A DNA stretch of 7,167 bases, from NCBI GenBank assembly GCA_017885365.1, contig JAFNGD010000454.1, positions 2,916-10,082 of the forward strand, in the 5' to 3' direction. Shown here one piece after another: positions 6,107 through 7,167 of this stretch. Source of the stretch: Nitrospirota bacterium. Lineage in GTDB: Bacteria > Nitrospirota > UBA9217. How positions within the stretch are numbered: position 1 is the first letter of the stretch; each line of letters begins with the position of its first letter. A model generated the notes under the pieces. It was not told the origin of the DNA and did not search any database. It saw nothing but the letters and a program-made list of their open reading frames with translations. The position numbers and the translations under genes were made by a program.

Positions 6107-7167
6107 CATTGCTTTTTGACCGGCACCAGGATGCCGACCGTCCGGTTCTCGTCGGTGAAATACTGTTTCGCCACTCGCTGTACATCGTCCTTCGTAACCG
6201 CCCGGACCCCATCGAGATACTTGCCGAGCAGGCGCCATTCGGCGACGGTCTCGAACTGCCCCAGCAGCATGGCCTGGTAGAACACCGAGTCCTGCGCCAT
6301 GATGAAACTCGCCTCGGCCTGGTTCTTCGCCTTCTGGAGCTCCTCGTCCGTAACGGGCTCGCTCTTGAACCGTTCGATCTCTGCGTAGATCGCCTTCTCC
6401 ACCTCGTCGGTGGTCCTGCCCGGCATTACGCCCGCGTAAACATAAAAGAGGTTGGGGTCCGTCGAAACATCGTCGTAATCCCCCCCCGCATAGAGCGCGA
6501 TCTGTTTGTCATAGACCAGGCTCTTGTACAGGCGGGAACTCCTGCCGGACGAGAGGATCCCCTGCAGGACGTTCAGGGCGTAGGCGTCGGGATTCTTTAT
6601 CGTGGGGACCTTGTATCCCGCGTAGATCGCCGGCAGTTCCGCCTCCTGCTTGACCGTGACCCGCTTCTCGCCGAGCTGCTTCGGCTCCACTGCGCCGACC
6701 TTCGGCACCTCGGGCCCCCGCGGGATGTTTCCGAAATATTTCTGCACGAGTGCCAGGACCTTCTTCGGGTCAAAGTCGCCTACCACGACGATGGTCGCAT
6801 TGTCCGGTGCATAGTATGTCCGGTAGTGGCTCGCGAGGTCGTCGCGCGTGATACTGCCGATGTCCGCCATCCAGCCGATCACCGGCCATTGGTACGGATG
6901 CGCCGAGAACGCCGTTGCCATCATCTGCTCGACCATGGTCTGCGTGGGGTCGTCCTCGTACCGCATCCGGCGTTCTTCCTTCACCACGTCCCTTTCGGAA
7001 AGGAAGTCCTTGGGGTCCAGCAGAAGGTTCTGCATGCGGTCAGACTCGAGGTCCATGGCTATCTCGATGCGGTCGGCCGCAAAGTTCTCGAAGTACGCTG
7101 TATAGTCCTTGCTCGTGAAGGCGTTGTCATTGCCGCCGTTCCGCTGCACGACCTGGGAGAACTGCTT
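6106..7167 (-). CDS. M16 family zinc peptidase, 5' end cut by window
   Basis: The visible 353 residues are the C-terminal part of an M16B peptidase, usually about 430-450 residues. The reading frame is open to the window edge; its first residues are KQFSQVVQRNGGNDNAFTS, the conserved stretch that follows the HxxEH-FKGT zinc motif by some 10-25 residues, so that motif and any signal peptide lie just outside. Seen are DYTAYFEN, the DLESDRM helix and ERDVVKEERRMRYEDDP, whose Glu pair includes the likely third zinc ligand. The middle VVGDFDPKK and the second-domain segment SSRLYKSLVYDKQIALYAGG are also present. It is probably the catalytic subunit, acting with the zinc-less protein encoded 59 bp downstream, and degrading peptides or small proteins in the periplasm. 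A GTG at 7149 is not a start because conserved family sequence continues upstream. Catalytic activity is inferred, since the HxxEH site is not in view. Confidence 0.92.
   Translation of the reverse strand, partial: KQFSQVVQRNGGNDNAFTSKDYTAYFENFAADRIEIAMDLESDRMQNLLLDPKDFLSERDVVKEERRMRYEDDPTQTMVEQMMATAFSAHPYQWPVIGWMADIGSITRDDLASHYRTYYAPDNATIVVVGDFDPKKVLALVQKYFGNIPRGPEVPKVGAVEPKQLGEKRVTVKQEAELPAIYAGYKVPTIKNPDAYALNVLQGILSSGRSSRLYKSLVYDKQIALYAGGDYDDVSTDPNLFYVYAGVMPGRTTDEVEKAIYAEIERFKSEPVTDEELQKAKNQAEASFIMAQDSVFYQAMLLGQFETVAEWRLLGKYLDGVRAVTKDDVQRVAKQYFTDENRTVGILVPVKKQ

Noticed and set aside
6047..6238. N-terminal extension of the second M16 protein by 64 residues
   Set aside because: It would run through the end of the upstream M16 gene and the 8-bp repeat. 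A clear signal peptide and a GGAG ribosome site mark the ATG at 6046.
7147..7149. GTG as the start of the first M16 gene
   Set aside because: Conserved M16 sequence (KQFSQV) continues upstream in frame to the window edge, so the gene is cut by the window, not started here.

Overview
The window carries one run of seven protein-coding genes, all on the minus strand. They read from the right edge to the left edge as: M16 peptidase (5' end cut by the window) > second M16-like protein > mutL > terC-family gene > miaA > hfq > mtnP (3' end cut). The longest gap between genes is about 110 bp, and no convincing rho-independent terminator is visible, so the block looks like one transcription unit or a few overlapping ones. 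DNA is GC-rich (roughly 60 % by eye) and codon use looks even across the genes, with no sign of recent transfer. No tRNA, rRNA, CRISPR array, insertion sequence or phage gene was seen.

Organism: a Gram-negative bacterium is suggested by the Sec-exported M16 pair and by Hfq next to miaA. The MutL has an intact endonuclease site, which argues against a MutH-using gammaproteobacterium. Combined with the GC content and the short intergenic repeats, this fits Nitrospirota or the Desulfobacterota/Geobacter-like lineages best. That placement is inference, not proof.

Layout: 7167-6106 is an M16 zinc peptidase fragment whose HxxEH site would lie just beyond the window. 6046-4697 is a secreted M16-like partner that has lost the zinc site. 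4599-2839 is mutL (mismatch repair nicking enzyme). 2775-2026 is a TerC/YgdQ-type membrane protein. 2024-1074 is miaA (tRNA A37 prenylation), starting 1 nt after the terC stop. 1003-731 is hfq (RNA chaperone). From 620 to the left edge is mtnP (methylthioadenosine phosphorylase). The mutL-miaA-hfq core is the order known from E. coli. The M16 pair in front, terC inside and mtnP at the end are the local additions.

The most unusual material lies between genes. The 97-bp spacer before mutL is made of a degenerate 7-bp repeat present in both orientations. The two arms can pair as an 18-bp RNA stem that ends one nucleotide before the mutL AUG, and mutL has no Shine-Dalgarno sequence. A separate degenerate 8-bp tandem repeat fills the spacer between the two M16 genes and runs into the stop codon of the first. 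Short heptamers of similar style occur between hfq and mtnP. I see no obvious new multi-gene system; the repeat-built mutL leader is the best candidate for something undescribed.
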